Shown here piece after piece: positions 31,002-43,887 of a stretch of 64,000 nucleotides of DNA. This stretch comes from Chamaecyparis obtusa. Its lineage: Eukaryota; Streptophyta; Pinopsida; Cupressales; Cupressaceae. The notes beneath the pieces were generated by a model. It was not told where the DNA came from, did not search any database, and saw nothing but the letters and a program-made list of their open reading frames with translations. The DNA lies in the NCBI GenBank assembly GCA_027943335.1, contig BSBK01002791.1:207495-271494 (forward strand), in the 5' to 3' direction. Every line of letters begins with the position of its first letter. Position 1 is the first letter of the stretch. A program made the translations under genes and the position numbers.

Positions 31002-33427
31002 GAATTACTGTGCGAAGCGCAGTGGTTCAAAGATAGTCTATGTTTGATAGAGATATGAAACTAATGTTTGAAATTGATAATTGATATGAGATAGAAGCTG
31101 ATTGATATTGAATTGATATGGAGATAATAGGTCCTGAATGACCAAAGATAATGTTCACTATAGCAGCAAATGAACCTATGATTGCGAAAAAGTGTCAAAA
31201 TGCCTGATTCTAAACCTTAGGATTGATAAGAAGTGAGTGACCCGTTCTAGACTTGATTGTCTTAGCAGAACTAGCAGGTATCACATCCGAACCTTTTAGT
31301 TGCCGAAGAACCAAGGAAAGAACACTATGATCTGATGGTTGCAAAAAACTGATACAATTTACAAGATTAGGAGAATACCAGATTGATATGGATCTTGATG
31401 AATCTGATATGCCCCAAGTGATGATAGATTTGCCCCGAGCGATGAGGACTTTTGATGAATCAGTAACTAGACGTGATTGTTTGTCTTAATCACTGATGAA
31501 AGATATTGATAGAATTTGATTTACAGACTTTGAATGATGTGCAATACCATGCCCCCTTCGGGATTAAAATTGAAATCTGACAAGAAAAGTCAGCATTATA
31601 GTTTAGAAGCATGTTAATTGATTTGAGAAGTGGTTATATACGTTCGAGAATGCATTCTGCATCGTTTGGAGGTCCAAAAGACTAAATTTGACTAGGTTAA
31701 ACCATGAGGTGACCATAGTTGACCAAGTTGAAATTTTGATAGTTTGATGGAAGATAATCAATTAAGTTGAATTCTAGATTTATGTGATGATTGAAGGTCG
31801 ATTATGCAAGTAGTTGACAATATGAATGATCTCATATTTTGATTTTGATCCCGAAAAAAAGGATTCTACTTGCTATTTCATTGGAGGAACCTTTGTGTGA
31901 GATTCAGCTCTTGTTAGATTTAAAGAGACAAGTGGAGAATCATTTAAGCTTCGAAGTTTATTTAGCCATTGTGAGATCATGCAAAGATGAAAAATGCAAA
32001 GAGACATGCAAAATGAAATGCAACCTAAGACCTAGGACCTACTCACTGATCATGTGTCGATTTGTTATCATCATTGAACTTTTAGGTAACCCGATAAATC
32101 AATACAATGCCCACTAGCCATGAAACCATAGACATATGAATATCAATTTGTATGCGCAAGAATCAATACAACACCCACTGGTCAAACAACCATGGACATA
32201 TGAATATTGATTTTATTTTTGGAATGTCAGATTAGATATAAGTACCAAGGCATAAACGCCAGGATGACCTGAATATCATGTCCATTTTGATATAGCAATT
32301 TTTACAAGCATCAAAACATAAATGTCATGATGACCTGAGTACGCCTTATGTTTCAAACACATCAAACAATCAAGAGATCATTCTAAATCCAATGTGAATT
32401 ACCCGTAGTGACCCTTTATCATTCACATCCTTAGGCAAGATTGCGTTCCACAGTAGGAGAAAGAACTTACTCAAAAAGACAATAGTTAGATCAAACTTCC
32501 TTGAATTGTCTGGGTATCAATGGTCGAGGTACGTATGGCCATCCAATTCAAGATAGAGGCTCTTATAGTCAGACACCATTTCAATCCGAAATTTCCAAAG
32601 TTGTTAGATTTTCACATACAAGCAGAAGACAAAGAAAAGATTATGCCCCCAGTCATCACTCTCTAAATCCTGTAAAGGACATCATCGAAGAGCTTGCAGG
32701 GACACAATATGCAAAAATCTCAATGTGAATCAGTAAGCATACAAGGAGATAAAAGCATGTAAAAGCATAGATTGTTTTCAGTTGAGTTTTGATGTTTGAC
32801 TGCGTTATTGTAGATGCAAAATCCTTTCTGGAGACAAGACTGACTGACTAACTCACATGAAGCTTCAAAGGGCTTTGACTAGATATGATCCATCTAAGAT
32901 ACATGGGAGACCATAGGATATGACATTTATCGCCCCCAAGTTTGAACATTGATAGGATACAGACGCTTGAGCTGGTTGGTGTACAAACTGACTTATCGAA
33001 ACAAGGATATATACAGACTAAAGCAGACGGAAAGCTGGGAAAGACCAAGATTGCACTGATAGATGGAGCATTTTGAAACAAGTGGCGCCTGTTTGCCAGG
33101 TTTTCACCATCTTGGTAGAGATTCTATTTTTTCTACCAAGGCGCCTGTTTCCAGGTTTTCACCAAGGCACTTTTTCTTTTTTTCATTTTTTTTGTATTTT
33201 TCATTTTTTCAATTTTTTTGTACTTTTGATATTTTTTAATTTTTTTTAATTTTTGATATTTTTTGATTTTTTTGAATTTTTGATATTTTTTGATATTTTT
33301 TGTGAATCATCAAGGCGCTTATTGCTAGGTTTTCACCAAGATGTTCATTTTTTCAGGACTTTTTCCAATTTTTAAGATTTTTTCAGGACATTTACCAAGC
33401 ACTGAATGCCTTAGGCATAGAATTTCT
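31002..33427 (-). other. 3' UTR of element A
   Basis: About 2.4 kb between the end of integrase and the polypurine tract, without a supported ORF. Around 32095-32350 two modules are each duplicated (CATGGACATATGAATAT-type and CATAAACGCCAGGATGACCT-type), matched by counterparts in element B near 60420-60650. The open frames at 31839-32117 and 32501-32728 are on the antisense strand and have no support. Confidence 0.7.
33085..33420. repeat. Tandem repeats and T-rich tract in element A 3' UTR
   Basis: Three copies of a GGCGCCTGTTTCCAGGTTTTC-like unit (near 33086, 33140 and 33313) surround about 150 bases of TTTTTGATATTTTTT-like sequence. Element B has the same arrangement at 59440-59650. Variable tandem repeats in the 3' UTR are known from Tat elements. 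Confidence 0.78.
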
Positions 33428-34560
33428 TCAGATGGAGAACGTTGATTGGCTCTCAGAGCTATTCTCCTTCAGTCATTGAGAGTTGATAGGCACCATAGCC
33501 AAAAGTAGCAGTGATAACAAAGGGACCCAGCCAATTGGGTTCGAACTTCCCCTTGCGTTCTCGATGTGATTGATTTTTAAGATTTTCTCTCAACACTAGA
33601 TCACCAACCTGAAATTCTCTGTGTCTGACTTTCTTGTTGTAGCCTCTAGACATTCTTTTCTAATACACTCTGAGATGATCATACGCTACTTGTCTGCACT
33701 CATCTAGTAATTCAAGTTCTTGTAACCTAGACACTCTGTAGTCTTCATCAGTGACAAGTCCATGCATTTTGATTCTGAGTGATGGGATTTCAACCTCAAT
33801 AGGTAGTACCGCTTCAGACCCATAAACTAAAGCAAAAGGTGTAGCCCCTGTAGGCATTCTGATACTAGTTCTGTATGCCTAGAGAGCTGGATTGATCATG
33901 AGATGCCAGTCTCTTCCTGTTTTATTCACTATTCTGTGCAAGATTTTCAAGAGATTTTTGTTTGAAGCTTCAGCTTGTCCATTCCCTTCAGGATAGTAGA
34001 TAGATGACCAATGTTGAGTAATCTTGAATTTGGCACATAAGTCATCTAGGTCCTTGTTTTTGAATTGTCCCCCATTGTCTATGACTATGGAATGAGGGAT
34101 CCCATATCTGCAAATGATGTAGTTCAGGATGAACATAGAGATCTATTTCCCCATTGCTTGTGTTAGAGGAACTGCTTCTACCCATTTTGTAAAATAATCT
34201 GTAGCTATGATTATATGGGTATGTCCATTAGAAGAGTGCGGATGGATAGCGCCTATGAGATCAAATGCCCATTGTTGAAAAGGCCATTGTGTAGTAAAGG
34301 GAATTAGATCTCTCCCTGGAGCATGAATCAAGTTGCCATGTACTTGACACTGTTGACAGTTTTTAGCAAATTTAATAGCCTCTTTCTCCATTTCGGGCCA
34401 ATAGTACCTAGCCCTAATAAGTTTATGAGCTAACGTTAAACCGTTCGAGTGTGACCCACATATACCTTCGTGGACTTCCTCTAATGCACGTTGAGACTCT
34501 TCCCATTCTAAACATCTAAGTAGTGTACCATCTAGACCTCATTTGTACAGGTCATTACCA
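33428..34560 (-). pseudogene. Element A integrase region
   Basis: From the N-terminus: an HHCC zinc-binding domain (HEGICGSHSN … ARYYWPEMEKE … CQQCQVHG), then the catalytic core with D in WAFDLIG, D in VIDNGGQF and E in NGQAEASNKNLL, then a C-terminal domain with MSRGYNKKVRHREFQVGDLV and LGPFVITATFG. The three acidic residues are present, so the DDE triad is intact. Stops interrupt it at several places, including TAG at 33660-33662 (codon after RVY) that element B shares, and one between 33857 and 33879. Integrase would insert the cDNA into host DNA; this copy cannot make it whole. Confidence 0.88.
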
Positions 34561-34778
34561 ATGATGACATATCGGGATGTGGATCAGATAAGGTTTCATT
34601 TCTCAAAATGGTTAAAGGACTCAGGGATGATTTGGTCGTGGAGATAGGAGAACAAATTTTTGTAGCGGGATGAATCATAACCTACAATAGTGCAGATCAT
34701 GCGGGTTTCAGGGGAGTCATATGCAGGATAGGATAGGGCTTCCACTAGGAACTCATAGGGTAGCTCATGTTCGGGCTA

Positions 34779-35414
34779 CTATAAGAGAGTAGATAGTGTC
34801 ACCATTGCATCGGCAACCTTATTCTCCATTCTGGGTATTTGCTCAAATGTGATAGAGATGAAGTATTTCTTTAAATCATCTACCATTCTCTTGTAAGGAA
34901 TGAGCTTTTCATCTTTGGTTTGGTACACATCATTGACTTGGTGGATAACCAATTGTGAGTCTCCATGGATGTGCATCTCTGTAACTCTCCACTGTATTGC
35001 CATTTTTGTACCATTGAGAAGTGCCTCATATTTAGCAATATTGTTTGTGCAAGGAAACTTTAGTCTGAATGCTTTGGGTATCGAGTATCCTTGAGGAGTG
35101 ATGAACAATATGCCTTCTCCAGATCCATTCTGTGTGTAGGAGCCATCAAAGAATAACCGCCATGCTCTAGAAGAGAGGTGCATGATAGAGGAATTAGGAA
35201 ATTCCATTTGCATGGGTGTATCATCAAACAGTGGTGCTTTAGCTAATTGATCAGCAATGACCTGTCCTTTGATAGCTTTTCTTTCAACATATTCAATGTC
35301 AAATTCGCTCAAGAGCATGACCCATTTAGCTAGTCTACCTGTGAGGGCAGCTTTGCTTAGGAGATATTTCAGTGGATCAATTTTAGCTACCAAATGAGTA
35401 GTATGAGCTAACAT
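34779..35414 (-). pseudogene. Element A archaeal-type RNase H (second RNase H)
   Basis: The first part of this frame is the C-terminal tail of the gypsy RNase H (RLAKWVMLLSEFDIEYVERK). It is followed by a second RNase H domain with the four acidic positions in FDGSYTQNGSG, KYEALLNGTK, HGDSQLVIHQVN and VADAM. A second, archaeal/plant-type RNase H placed between RNase H and integrase is a defining trait of the Tat lineage. The 211-codon frame is open with all four catalytic acids present. Confidence 0.88.
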
Positions 35415-35429
35415 GTAGTGTCTCAGTTT

Positions 35430-36551
35430 CTACGATGCAAAGATCACAGCTAGACATGCCTTCTCTATCATTGAGTAGTTCTTCTCATAGGCCACTAAAG
35501 TTCTGCTGATATAGTAGATGGCTCTTTCCTTCTTGTTCTCATCATGTTGTGCTAGTAATGCCCCCAGTGATGTATCTATTGCGGAGACATATAATATTAA
35601 TAGCTTCCCATGAATAGAAGGCATCAATATAGGCAGATTTGATAGATACTTCTTGATATGGTTAAAGTTGTTCTCGCATTCTTCATTCCATGCAAAGGTC
35701 ACACCTTTATGTAATGTTTTTGTAAAAGGCTGTGATATGTCCGCTAGCTGTGATATGAATCTTCTGATAGATTGAACTCTGCCTTGCAACGTCCTCATTT
35801 GACTGATATTTGTGGGAGGTTGCATCCCTATTATAGCCTTGACTTTAGCCGGATCAACTTCAATGCCTTTCTTTGAAACTATGTATCCTAAGAGCTTTCC
35901 AGAAGTGACACCAAAAGCACACTTCTTAGGATTTAGTCAGATACTAAACTATTCCATTCTGTCTAGGATCATGCTCAAGTCCTTTAGATGTTCAGTCCTG
36001 ATCATAGATTTTGCTAATGTGTCATCAACATAATCCTCCATTGTTCTATGCATCATATCATGAAAAATAGATGTCATTGCTCTTTGGTATGTAGCTCCTG
36101 CATTTTTGAGTCCGAATGGCATAACATTCCAACAGAAGGTTCCCCACACACATGTGAATGTAGTTTTCTCTTGGTCTTCTAGAGCAATTTTGATTTGGTT
36201 GTATCCAGAAAAACCATCCATAAGGGAATACATTTCATAGCCCACAGTCATGTCCACTATCATATCAATGTTAGGTAGTGGAAAATCATCCTTAGGGCAT
36301 GCTCTGTTCACATCTCTAAAGTTCGTGCACACTCTGATTGAACCATCTAGTTTTGAAATAGGTACAATGTTGGATATCCACTCAGCATAGTCTATGACAC
36401 GGATGAATCCAGCTTTTAGGAGTTTTTCTAGTTCTGCTTTGACTAAGAGTGCAACATGAGGATGCATCTTTCTCAATTTTTGCTTGATTGGTTTTACTCC
36501 AGGAGCAATGGATAGATGGTGCATAATGAGATTGGGATCCAATCCTGGCAT
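35430..36551 (-). pseudogene. Element A reverse transcriptase and RNase H region
   Basis: RT motifs in order: NIVPISKLDGSIRVCTNFRDVN, KDDFPLPNID, SLMDGFSGYNQI, FGLKNAGATYQRAM and the active site YVDD (36021-36032 on the plus coordinates). After a stop near 35949 come TLQGRVQSIRRFI and the RNase H segment ILYVSAIDTSLGALLAQ … YEKNYSMIEKACLAVIFAS, ending at a TAG (35430-35432). Element B has TGA at the same codon; TGG is the likely ancestor of both. It would copy element RNA into DNA; this copy is inactive. Confidence 0.92.
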
Positions 36552-36608
36552 ATCTGAATATTTCCATGCAAAATTGATCTTTTTTTCTGATAAGAATGTA
36601 GTGAATTT

Positions 36609-38396
36609 CTATTTCTCTTCTTCTGATAAGGATTGTGCTACATGTACTAATTGTGGTTCCTCTGTTGTACCCAAATTGATGGATTGAGTGGGCTCAATCA
36701 GAACTGGAGATCTATCCTGTAAATGAATCAGAAGGACATCAAATATCTCATCTGCAGGCACCTCAGAGAGGTTTTCACCTTTAGATACGTCTTTTATTTT
36801 TACTTTTGTAGTTTCTGAGACCGCCACAAAGTGGTTTTCACCCTCAGAACTCTTTTTCTTTTTATTTTTATTTTTTTGACTAAGATATTTGATGTCCGAC
36901 TCGGTCATGCCGATGCTCAATTTGCTGATGGAAGTCCTCATAGGCTTGATTGCATTGACGTAACAAGCAAGGGCATAGTCATTTAGGAAGGTATAAATAC
37001 CATGGTTTGGGTTTGTGGAAGTTTGGTCGATAAGATCAGGGCATTGGATAGTCAAAGCAGGAAAGGCTTGGGATATGGTGTTCACAGACATGGATATGTC
37101 ATCATTGGTCCTAACCTGATGCTCAAGTTCAAAGGTGATATTACAGCTCAAAATGTTTAACTCGTGAATAGGCTCAATGTTATCATGGGAATCCTCTTCA
37201 GCCATAGGTGGATCAGACACGTTAAGTTCATTGTTTCACTCTAGACCTACGTTGGGTTGAGATACATATTGGTGAATAACATCAATATATTTCTCTGTTA
37301 TAAGCTCATTTTCTTCTGGAATGGCACCCCATTCATAGTCATTTGACTCAGCTTCTGATTCAGGATCTCTAGGAAATCTTAGAAAATGTGTGAAATCAGG
37401 ATGAATACCCCAAGAAGGATTACCCTTAGTCTCTGACTTGAATTCATATTCATGGGAATCAGTGTCAGAATAACTACCCCCTTCTTCTTGATCAGTTTGA
37501 TTGCCTTCGAGATTGGCTGGTTCTTGTGGTGCAACCATCTCTTGCGCTACAGTAGGTTCTTGTGTGTCTACTACATTAATTCTTTTGATAGGATCATCTT
37601 TATCATGAAGAAGATCTTTGATCTCTTTAGGCAATTTTTCATAGGGGATGAGTTCTGAACTATCTGAATCATCATCTGAGGGTTCTGTCTCTTCTTTCTT
37701 GAGAAGGGGTTCTCCTGGTGCAATTTGTTCTATGACATGAGAACAACCACCTTTGAGATGATAGGGTTTCTTCTTAAAGCCTAAGCCACCAGTATCTTTG
37801 TTGGCTCTACCAATATGTGAAATGGGTGTCACAAGACCCTTTCCTCTGATTCCTAGAGGTCCTTGACCAGAATATCCCATCTTGGCTATCAATTTGTTCC
37901 CTGGACCATATGAATTAGAAGGGATTGTAGGTGCTATAGATTCACTAGGTTGAAAAATTTTGGATTCAGAATCATCTTTGTATAGCCATGCAAGCACAGC
38001 TTCATCCTCTTCAAATTCTTGTTTGGATACTTGCTCTGCCACAAAATTTCTTTTGTATGCTTCCATAGGTTCCTTAGGTTCTGATTTAGATTGCTTCAAG
38101 GATTGTCCATACGACTTAGGTGAGATTGGGAGAGATGTCAGAGACAAGACTGGCTCTATAGTGTATTCTCCCATCCCATTTTCTTTGATATTGATCTCTT
38201 TAGCAATGTCTTCCATCTTAGATGTGGAAGCCACATTTTGTTGCTTGATGGAAGATTCTCTGTTATTGGGAACAAGCTTATCGGCACTTTCCTTCAATGT
38301 ATTGCAAGTTGTACTCAGATCTACTGGGATAGTAACTTCTACCCCTTCGTAGGGAAATTTCAAGCATTGATGGTACGTAGAAGGAATAGCTTGCAT
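36609..38396 (-). pseudogene. Element A linker with G-patch segment
   Basis: Two open frames (38396-37236 and 37220-36609) between protease and RT. About 37760-37900 encodes KMGYSGQGPLGIRGKGLVTP … TGGLGF, a G-patch motif (glycine-rich RNA-binding segment) often found at this position in plant Tat polyproteins and also known from betaretroviral proteases. The rest is acidic and low-complexity (EEGGSYSDTDSHEYEF, SDDDSDSSE) with a basic QKNKNKKKKSS stretch near 36870. A stop at 36609-36611, just before RT, is mirrored in element B (TAA at 56173-56175). Confidence 0.75.
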
Positions 38397-39400
38397 TTAA
38401 TGTATCCAGGGTCTCCCTAGAAGGATATTCTAAGCCAATGGCAGATCAAGCACCTGACATGTGGTATGTTTGATGACCGGACCCACTCAGATGGGTAAGA
38501 CAATGGTGCCTTTAGAAGATCTTTCCTGTTCATCATAGGCCTTTATGGTGATCTTCTTTCGAGGATCAATAGCCATCTCTGAGAATCCCAACTGTGTGAT
38601 TAAGTTGTAAGAAAAAATGTTGAGGCCTGTGCCCCCATCTATCAACACACGTTTGACTCGATGGTTCTAGATCAAGACTTCTATGTGTAAGGGCTGATTA
38701 TGTGGGTGACTCAAAGAGCTGTCATCTTCCTCTAAAAAGGAGATATATTGCGGAGACGTTAGATGACCAACCATAGTCTGGAACCTGTCTAGATCTAGAT
38801 CATCAGGAACATTAGAGCCGAGCAAAGATTTGTCTAGGATATCTCTGTGAGCTGGAGATATTCGAAGTAACTCAAACATAGAGATTTTGGCATTGGTATG
38901 CTGGAGTTGTTGGATGATGCTGTAAGATGTAGGTCTTGTATCCTTTGGATTGGAAGATTTCAAGGCAGCCTTCTACTTAGAAGCAGATGTGAGATTGAAA
39001 GGTATCTTAGGGACATTAGATAAACTTGGTGTTTGTCCTTTCAGATGAGCCTGAGCTTGTGATCTGGTAACCGCATTAGCTGAGGAATGATTTCTATCTC
39101 TTCATACAATCATGATGACATTGCAGCTCTTAGAGAGACATGGTTCAACCATATTGATGATAGCATTGTTTCCAGGGTAGGCATAGTTGAATTTTGCCCC
39201 CATGTTAGGCTGAGAAGTGGAAACTCCCTTGCCATGTTGTGGAAATGGTTCTGTAAATGTTGTGTGATCATTATTGCTGGTAGGATTATCAATCATGATG
39301 TCCCCTTGATCTATTAAGTCTTGAATGGTATGCTTCAAGTGGAAGCATTCATTAGTTTTGTGGCCTTTAGTCTGATGGAAAGCACAAAATTCATTATCTT
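38397..39400 (-). pseudogene. Element A gag C-terminus and protease region
   Basis: The gag knuckle is FCAFHQTKGHKTNECFHLK (about 39337-39395), the C-x2-H-x4-H-x4-C pattern typical of Tat gag. Downstream is the aspartic protease with VLIDGGTGLNIF as catalytic loop (about 38615-38650) and the late motif LLGRPWIH (about 38405-38425). Several stops (for example TAG after HIEVLI where element B has CAA) break the frame. The protease would cut the polyprotein. Confidence 0.78.
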
Positions 39401-39518
39401 TCCACCAATATGGTTTTGGATCCGGATCAGGGTTTCAGATTGGTGGTAAAGAGATCATGTTATCAGCTATTAGGGTTCTTAGGGCAGATTCCAAAGATTC
39501 TCCCAGGGGAGTAAACTT

Positions 39519-40811
39519 TCATTTATTATCCCATCGTTTGAATGGCTTCTTTAGAGATGGTTCAGCAGATTTTTGCTCTGAAGCTTCAATGGCTTTGGTG
39601 GCAAGGGTGAGATTGTAGGCTGGTGCCTTTGATGGGGTGCGAATAGTGTCAACAACACCATCAGAGACAATACTTTTGTTTCTATTCCAGCTCTTATTTT
39701 TATCTTTTGAGCTAGATCCAGATTTAGACTTGTCCTTTTGAAGTGTGATTTCTCCTTTCTTGACAAGTACTTTCTCAATCTTGATTGCATTATCCAACAT
39801 TTTATCAAAAGATACATGATCTTGCATTTGTAATGGATAGTTGAGCTCTAGAACAAGGTTATTGATAAAGATTTCAAGTTTCTCCATTTCGGGAATTGGT
39901 CTAGCATATAGAGAAAACTTCTTTCGCCACCTCTTGAGAAAAGTTAGGAATGATTCCCCCGGATATTGCTTGAGGTTACAGATATCGATCATGGTAATTG
40001 GATGTTGAATATTGTAGGAATATTGTTGATAAAACAATTTAATTAATTCCTCAAAATTTTTGATCGTAGAAGGTAATCTTGAAAACCACTGAATGGATGC
40101 TCCTCCCAAGGATCTAGGAAAAAGACACATCAGATAAGTCAGTTCATGCATGAATTCCATGGAGTGTGTACAGAACTCTCTGACATGATCTTAAGGGTCA
40201 AAGTGTCTGTCATATTTGTCGTACTTTGGCATCTCCACTCTTTTTGGGAATGGAGGCATATACAAGTCTTTGTCAAAAGGGAAAGGACAAAGGGCCTCCA
40301 TGGAGAATTCCTTGGGTTCTTTCTCTTTCTCAATTTTATTCATTTTGACCTGCATAGCATGCAGCTGGTTCATTATGGCCATCATCAGAGTTTCTTCCTC
40401 ATGCGTGATGATATCTTTGACATTAAAGTGAGGAGGAAGTTTAGCTCCTTCCTGGGCTAATTGCAAAAAGTATGCCTCTCTATCCACTTTCAAGAAATGC
40501 CTCATCATTCTCTTGAATTCATCGTCATTCTGACATCGATGGATTTAAGAGGGTGTAGGTTCTTGGTCGGCATTATGTTGAGAATGATGTCCCTAGGATC
40601 CTCCTAGAGAACCGTGTTTTATCCCTGCTTGAGACATGATAGGAGTTTTTGGACTCTCTGGAATAGATTGAGGAGGAGTTTGCTGATTACCTCTGTGAGT
40701 TGATAGAGGAGGTATGTAACCAGTTTTCAATCGAAAGTTACCGAGACTATCATCTTTGTAGATATCTAACTTGATGAGTTGTTCAAGAGTTGGACCCGGG
40801 GTATTGGTCAA
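39519..40811 (-). pseudogene. Element A gag (capsid) region
   Basis: Retrotrans_gag-type capsid sequence: KEPKEFSMEALCPFPF, LGGASIQWFSRLPSTIKNFEEL, LKQYPGESFLTFLKRWRKKF and EKLEIFINNLVLELNY. These hold the conserved A..W...L and F...W..F positions of gypsy gag. The coding is split into three pieces by stops, including TAA at about 40191 and TAG near 40593. A further upstream piece (41061-40858) may be the gag N-terminus. The homologous element B gag is at 52129-53607. Confidence 0.85.
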
Positions 40812-41061
40812 AAGTAAGTTCTAAGATGTTTCTTTTGATTTCTTGTGTGAAGAAGCTCTAGTCTCCACCATTAACTTTGAATGAAACAAAAGAAAAGGAC
40901 GAAGACAACTGAAGAACAATTTGATTCGAGAAAATCAGATGATGCAACCTTGTCAAGATTATGATAGTTTTGAAGATCTGATGAGACATGGGTGAAGGAA
41001 ACTGTGCCCTAGATGCATGAGATAGATCGCCTACAAGATAGTGGACACGAGTTCCCAACAC

Positions 41062-43887
41062 TTAGTCTATTTTTGAAGATTGATTGAAGATTGATTGTTA
41101 TGACAAGGTTTTGACACGAGATAAAAAGGACTCAAATTGATCAAAAAGAAGGCTAGATTGGATTCAAAAGATCAATCTCAGAAAATGGTAGAATGCTCAA
41201 TAGCTACTGCTCTGTTCCTGACACAATGATATTTTTGACAGATTCTGGAACTAGGCTGGAAACATTGGATATCTTGCAATTGGAAAATTTCTGACAACTC
41301 CCTCAAATTTTTCCAAATGACACTCTGCAGACTCGTACGACACTGGGTAGTCTATGAAACGATAGTTGCTAAACTCGTACGACAGTTGGGTAGCAATGAA
41401 ATGACAGTTGACAAAACTCGTACGATAGTTGCTAACAAGGTTTTGACTTTCTTGAATTTGCTAGTTTGAAAACTCATACGACACTGGGTTCTCAATCGTA
41501 CGACCGATGGGCAATACTGAAATGACAGTTGACAAAACTCAAATGACTTTTGACTTCTTGAAATGAATTTTGACTCCAGAAAGATTTTACGTCAATTTTT
41601 GCAAAATTTAAGGTCTTCAATTTTGGATTGTTTGCAAATTGTACTGTCTAGATTTTGAAGGCTATACCAGATTTGATTGATTTTAATAGCCAAGTAGATA
41701 AACAAGCACGCATAACAACAAGCAAGTGATTCCAAGCACGTCTAAAAATAATGAACAAGGGCAAAAGTAACCTTGCGCATGAACAATCAAGTGACTAAAT
41801 TGTGCTAATCCCTGAGAGTACTAATTGTGTATGTTCTGAAAAGTTTTGCAATAACACACATATACCTGAAAATAAAAAATTGGCCTCTCTAGGGTTTTTA
41901 GTAATGGTTTGACTCTGCAACTTTTATGATTCAAAGGGGTGAACTCCAATCCTGGTGCACCAGGGTTTTGACACAGTCTGAGAACTTAATCTTCAAGAGC
42001 TGCTAGGGAGATCTGACAACCCAACAATGAACCATACCTGTGGAGATTTCTTCCACAAGGACATTTATATAGCGGTTGTCACTACCATGGTGAAAATGGC
42101 TATTACCGCTTGAGGTTCCATCAACGCAGTTTTCCCTGTGAAGGGATCGTCCGCTATGGTTAACCCTCTCTAAAGGTGACTCACAGATTTATACCACAAG
42201 GGGACTTGGCTCCAGATTCAAGGTTTTGACACCTCTTCACTTTTAACCCAAACAAAGCAAGCAGATGAATCCGACACGCTAAGACAAAGTTTGTTTCACC
42301 AAGGTCTATGATATCAACTCCATGTGATCTATCAACCTCTCCGGGGAGAGAATGTGTCAATCAATAAGAGAAGACACACTAACCAATTTTGATTCACCAA
42401 AGCTAGTGATATCAACCCCATGTGATCTATCAACCTCTCCGAAGAGAGAATGTGTCGATCAATAAGAGAAGACACACTAACCAAGTTGAATGTGAAACGC
42501 ACTAAGTATCCTCCCTACCTACAAGGATTTTGTCATTAAGAAAGATTTCTCTATGAATCTAATCTCTCAATAATCACGAATAGTGTTCATAGGGCCTAAT
42601 TACTATGTGAGCACAGATATATACCCGAAAGCAAATCTACCAAAAGTACCCAAAAAGCAGAAAGAGGAACAATTAATGCTTAAAGAAAATATGAGATGAG
42701 TTCACAAGGTGGAACATTTAACACCTCACACAAGCTGAAAATGAGTCCCCAACTTAGAAAACAAGTGAGTTCCTAAAAGCACAAAAGGGTTGCCAAGTGG
42801 AACACTTAATGCTTCTGTCCTGTTGACCCCTCCCCTTTATGGCACTGAGATTGCAACCATGGGGTGGAAATGAGGGGCCGGTGGATTAGTGAGTCCAATA
42901 ACCCAAGATAGTAATCAAGATCAATCACAAGTATCTAAGACTACTTAATGAATCCTTAAGGGGTCACAACCTAGTATCAATTATGCAAGTGTGTAAAACA
43001 AAAGCATGAAAAGAATCACCCAAGCTAAACACACGAGAGATTTATTTTAAGTCCCAAATCAAAATTTTATTAGATGAAGGAGAATACCTGGGATCCTTGC
43101 AATGTGCTTAGTAGATTTTACCTAATTTTTAGCAATTTTTGTTGAGCTTTACTATGCAAGCAAGCTACGAACTCTCCAACAAGCCAACAAGCAAACAAGA
43201 TATGCAAGGTATATTCAACTTATAAAAACCCTAGGGTTAGATCTAAAAATCAATTGTTAGGAGCAATAATAACCAAAAATTAATTCAAATGACAACTTAT
43301 ATCATGCATTGAATCATATGAAAAATAAGTGCATACCCATCACAAAATTTTAATTTTTTTGCACTGCATTTGACCTAGTCAACAAGATCTAATTTTTTTG
43401 ATATGATTTTGGCCACAAAAATAGAAATTTATAATAGAGACCCCTGCTAAAAAATAGAGATATTTTCAAAAATACAAAAATTTTAGAAAAATCTCTTCAT
43501 TTGTGCCCTAGAGACCCATTTTATCAAAATAGACCAGTTTTTGTAAATTGACTATTTGAGCTACTAAATTGTATCCAAATTTAAAATACAAAGAATAGAC
43601 CCCTTGTATAATTTAAAGAGCTTTCCAAAAATATAAAAATTTTCAAAAAATATTCTGATTTTCACTGAAAATTAATTTTTTATGAAAAATTGAAAAAAAA
43701 TTATTAAAAATTCAAAACATTTTAGAAAATTTTAAAACTTTTATCGAAGTTTCCCTGATATGTCACCAATCTATAAAAAAACAATTCAGACCAAAAATCT
43801 AAGCCGTTTGGGAGATAAAATTAAATCTTTGAAACTTTGGGGTTTTAGCTCCCCAAAAAAATCAAAACCAGCATGCAAAGGTGGGTT
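41062..43887 (-). other. Long untranslated leader of element A
   Basis: About 2.8 kb between the primer site and gag with no ORF of note. Ogre-type elements often have an extra ORF1 here; none is visible. The gag-proximal part carries the TCGTACGA repeats listed next. Confidence 0.65.
41330..41560. repeat. Palindromic TCGTACGA microrepeats in the element A leader
   Basis: ACTCGTACGACACTGGGTAG and variants recur at about 41331, 41372, 41416, 41470 and 41493, with ATGACAGTTGACAAAACTC between them. The TCGTACGA core is a perfect 8-base palindrome in AT-rich surroundings. Confidence 0.75.

Noticed and set aside
31839..32117. 92-codon plus-strand ORF within the 3' UTR of element A
   Set aside because: It is antisense to the element, and I saw no equivalent open frame or recognisable family at the corresponding place in element B.
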